Of a stretch of 64,000 bases of DNA, positions 62,535-64,000 are shown piece after piece. The position numbers were made by a program, and so were the translations under genes. The DNA is from Chromobacterium phragmitis (GTDB lineage: Bacteria > Pseudomonadota > Gammaproteobacteria > Burkholderiales > Chromobacteriaceae). Position 1 is the stretch's first letter; each line of letters begins with the position of its first letter. The notes beneath the pieces were generated by a model that was not told the origin of the DNA, did no database searches, and saw nothing but the letters and a program-made list of their open reading frames with translations. The stretch is taken from assembly GCF_003325475.1 (NCBI RefSeq), contig NZ_CP029495.1:2976001-3040000 (forward strand). The letters are read 5' to 3'.

Positions 62535-63505
62535 CGTATAGCCTCCGTGCGGGTGCCGCGCGCGGCGCGCATGCGCATCAGCGCGTCGAAGCGTTGCAGA
62601 ATGGCGGGCCGCTCCCGGCTGGCCCGCTCGGAGTTGATGGCGAATAGTCCAGCTTCGCGCTCTTCGCGCAGCAGCAGCTTGGCGTGATGGCGGTACAGCG
62701 AGGAGGCCTCGTCCGACATCACCCACTCCAGCACCCGCCGCGCCAGCGCCTGCTGCTTGCTGGCGGCCAGGATGCCGTAGACTTCGGCCTCGGCGCCTAT
62801 GGCCTCGTGAGGCAGGGCCAGTTCCAGCGCCGGGTTGTCGCGGAGGCGGCGTCGAGCGGAGACGCGCACGGTGATGCCCAGCGCCGCTTCGCCTTCGCCG
62901 ACGCGCGCCGCCGGCTCCCAGGCGGAGCCGGGGTAGTCGAGCACATTGCGGTCTATTTCCACCATCAGCCGCCAGCCGTCTTCGGAACCGTAGTATTGCA
63001 GGATGGTGGTCAGCGCCAGATAGCCTGCGCCGGAGCGGCGCGGGTCGGGAAACAGCAATGCGCCTTTCAGCGCCGGAGCGGCCAGATCGGTCCAGCGCGA
63101 GGGCAGGCCGATGCCGCGGGAACGCAGCAGCGCGGGGTCGGCGACAAAGGCCAGCGAGAAACCGGTGGGGCGGCAGAAGCCGTCGGCGTCGCAGCCTGCG
63201 CCGCGCGGCGGCGGGGCGATGCGGGGGGCGATGCCGGGGCTTTGGGCGGCGGTATCGGCCCAGCCCAGCACCAGATCGCCTTCCGCGCCGGCCAGCAGAA
63301 ATGCCGTGAGGCTGGAGGTGGGCATGCGCCACACGTCGATGGCAACGTCCGGCATCAGGTGGCTTAGCGCTTCCAGATAGTCCGCGAGTTCGTAGGGCTC
63401 GAAGGCGCTGAAGGCTATCAGACGTCCAGCGGCGCCGCTGCCGGTGGCGGCATCGATGAGGACGGCGTCCGCGGGCAGGCCGGGGGGAGGGATGGCGGGG
63501 CTCAT
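62531..63505 (-). CDS. Extracellular solute-binding-like protein without signal peptide
   Basis: A 324-aa type 2 periplasmic-binding fold. Blocks such as MPTSSLTAFLLAGAEGDLVLGWADTAAQ, PTGFSLAFVADPALLRSRG, WTDLAAPALKGALLFPDPRRSGAG and EAALGITVRVSARR match iron/phosphonate-type binding proteins. No signal peptide is seen: the N-terminus is MSPAIPPPGLPADAVLIDAATG, and it overlaps the upstream HAD stop by ATGA. It may work in the cytoplasm or have lost secretion. The ligand is unknown. Confidence 0.72.
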   Translation of the reverse strand: MSPAIPPPGLPADAVLIDAATGSGAAGRLIAFSAFEPYELADYLEALSHLMPDVAIDVWRMPTSSLTAFLLAGAEGDLVLGWADTAAQSPGIAPRIAPPPRGAGCDADGFCRPTGFSLAFVADPALLRSRGIGLPSRWTDLAAPALKGALLFPDPRRSGAGYLALTTILQYYGSEDGWRLMVEIDRNVLDYPGSAWEPAARVGEGEAALGITVRVSARRRLRDNPALELALPHEAIGAEAEVYGILAASKQQALARRVLEWVMSDEASSLYRHHAKLLLREEREAGLFAINSERASRERPAILQRFDALMRMRAARGTRTEAIR

Positions 63506-64000
63506 GCGCCGGACTCCTCTGCCACTGCGCGCAGCGCCAATCCATCCAGCCGGCTCCATAGGGCCGGGACGGTGAAGTCGGCGATCACTTCGTCCGCGCC
63601 AGCCTCCCGCAAGACGGCTGCAGGCAAGGCCGAACCGACGCCATAGGTGTGGATGCCCGCGCCGCTGGCGGCGCGCACGCCGGACAGCGAGTCTTCGAAT
63701 GCCAGCGCGCGCTCGGCCCGGCCGCCCAGCCGCTGGAGTCCGGTCAGATAAGGCAGCGGATCCGGCTTGCCGCGGGGCAACTCTTCGCCTATCACCAGCG
63801 CGTCTATGCGCCCCAGCAGCTCAAGCCCGGCCAGCATGCGTTCCGCATTGGTGCGCGGCGCATTGGTGACCACAGCGATGGGGACTTTGCGCGCCTCCGC
63901 CCATTCGAACAGCGCCAATACCCCGGGCGTGGGTTCCAGCGTGCCGATGGCGGCGCGGAACAGCTCCTCCTTGCGTTCCGCCAGGCGGCGATGGCTGTCG
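63502..64000 (-). CDS. HAD phosphatase, beta-phosphoglucomutase-like (copy 2), 3' part
   Basis: Cut by the right window edge; the first codon lies outside. The visible part reads ...LAERKEELFRAAIGTLEPTPGVLALFEWAEARKVPIAVVT, then GKPDPLPYL and FEDSLSGVRAASGAG (motifs II-IV). The same order and near-identical spacing in the gene at 60656 show they are paralogues. Its stop overlaps the start of the solute-binding-like gene. Confidence 0.88.
   Translation of the reverse strand, partial: DSHRRLAERKEELFRAAIGTLEPTPGVLALFEWAEARKVPIAVVTNAPRTNAERMLAGLELLGRIDALVIGEELPRGKPDPLPYLTGLQRLGGRAERALAFEDSLSGVRAASGAGIHTYGVGSALPAAVLREAGADEVIADFTVPALWSRLDGLALRAVAEESGA

Noticed and set aside
61455..63545. A single 696-codon frame covering galM and the solute-binding-like gene
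   Set aside because: Only the galM part is in the coding frame. The upstream part is a shifted reading of the neighbouring gene, and galM has its own ATG in an ATGA overlap.

Overview
The window is a GC-rich stretch of bacterial chromosome that best fits the betaproteobacterial order Neisseriales, most likely Chromobacterium or a close relative. The reasons are the tgt / tRNA-Val / thrS-infC-rpmI-rplT-pheST-ihfA-merR / tRNA-Pro block, an arginine-type elongation factor P beside its rhamnosyltransferase EarP, polyhydroxyalkanoate (PHA) genes (phasin and PhaR), an H-NS-like nucleoid protein, and a VxrABC-like two-component set. The genus is an inference from gene content and order; no database was searched.

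Layout. 1-9.9 kb: translation genes and IHF alpha, two tRNAs, a MerR regulator, a DUF1289 protein and a TPMT-like methyltransferase. 9.9-14.4 kb: a chemoreceptor preceded by a perfect FNR-type box, a UPF0016 manganese exporter behind a yybP-ykoY (Mn2+) riboswitch, MscL, an EamA exporter and three tandem tRNA-Asn genes. 14.6-24 kb: ygfZ, an H-NS-like gene, a PilZ-like protein, an M14 carboxypeptidase, the phaP/phaR pair, a TPR-methyltransferase, a secreted lectin-like protein, and speG with a short IS-derived element at its 3' end. 24-33.6 kb: a strongly structured non-coding region, a methyltransferase, rimO, a CBS-PAS-GGDEF-EAL protein, a GIY-YIG-like gene broken by an intact IS5-family element, serS and rarA.

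33.8-58.6 kb is dominated by a complete type I-E CRISPR-Cas system: cas3-casABCDE-cas1-cas2 (47.6-56.1 kb) and three arrays of 70, 34 and 40 repeats (141 spacers). The arrays use three repeat variants that keep the same hairpin, and each has a leader with an IHF-like site at the same distance from the first repeat. Arrays 1 and 2 are separated by ordinary genes (efp, earP, a two-component system with a DUF2861 partner, a secreted glycosidase-like protein). Catalytic residues of Cas1, Cas3 and Cas6e are present, so the system looks functional; Cas6e would process all three repeat types, and IHF, whose alpha subunit is encoded at 7.9 kb, would help Cas1-Cas2 insert new spacers.

58.6-64 kb: a LysR regulator divergent from a DUF2000-LysE pair, then a leftward set with two paralogous HAD phosphatases, aldose 1-epimerase and a solute-binding-like protein that lacks a signal peptide. 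The window cuts tgt at the left edge and a HAD phosphatase at the right edge.
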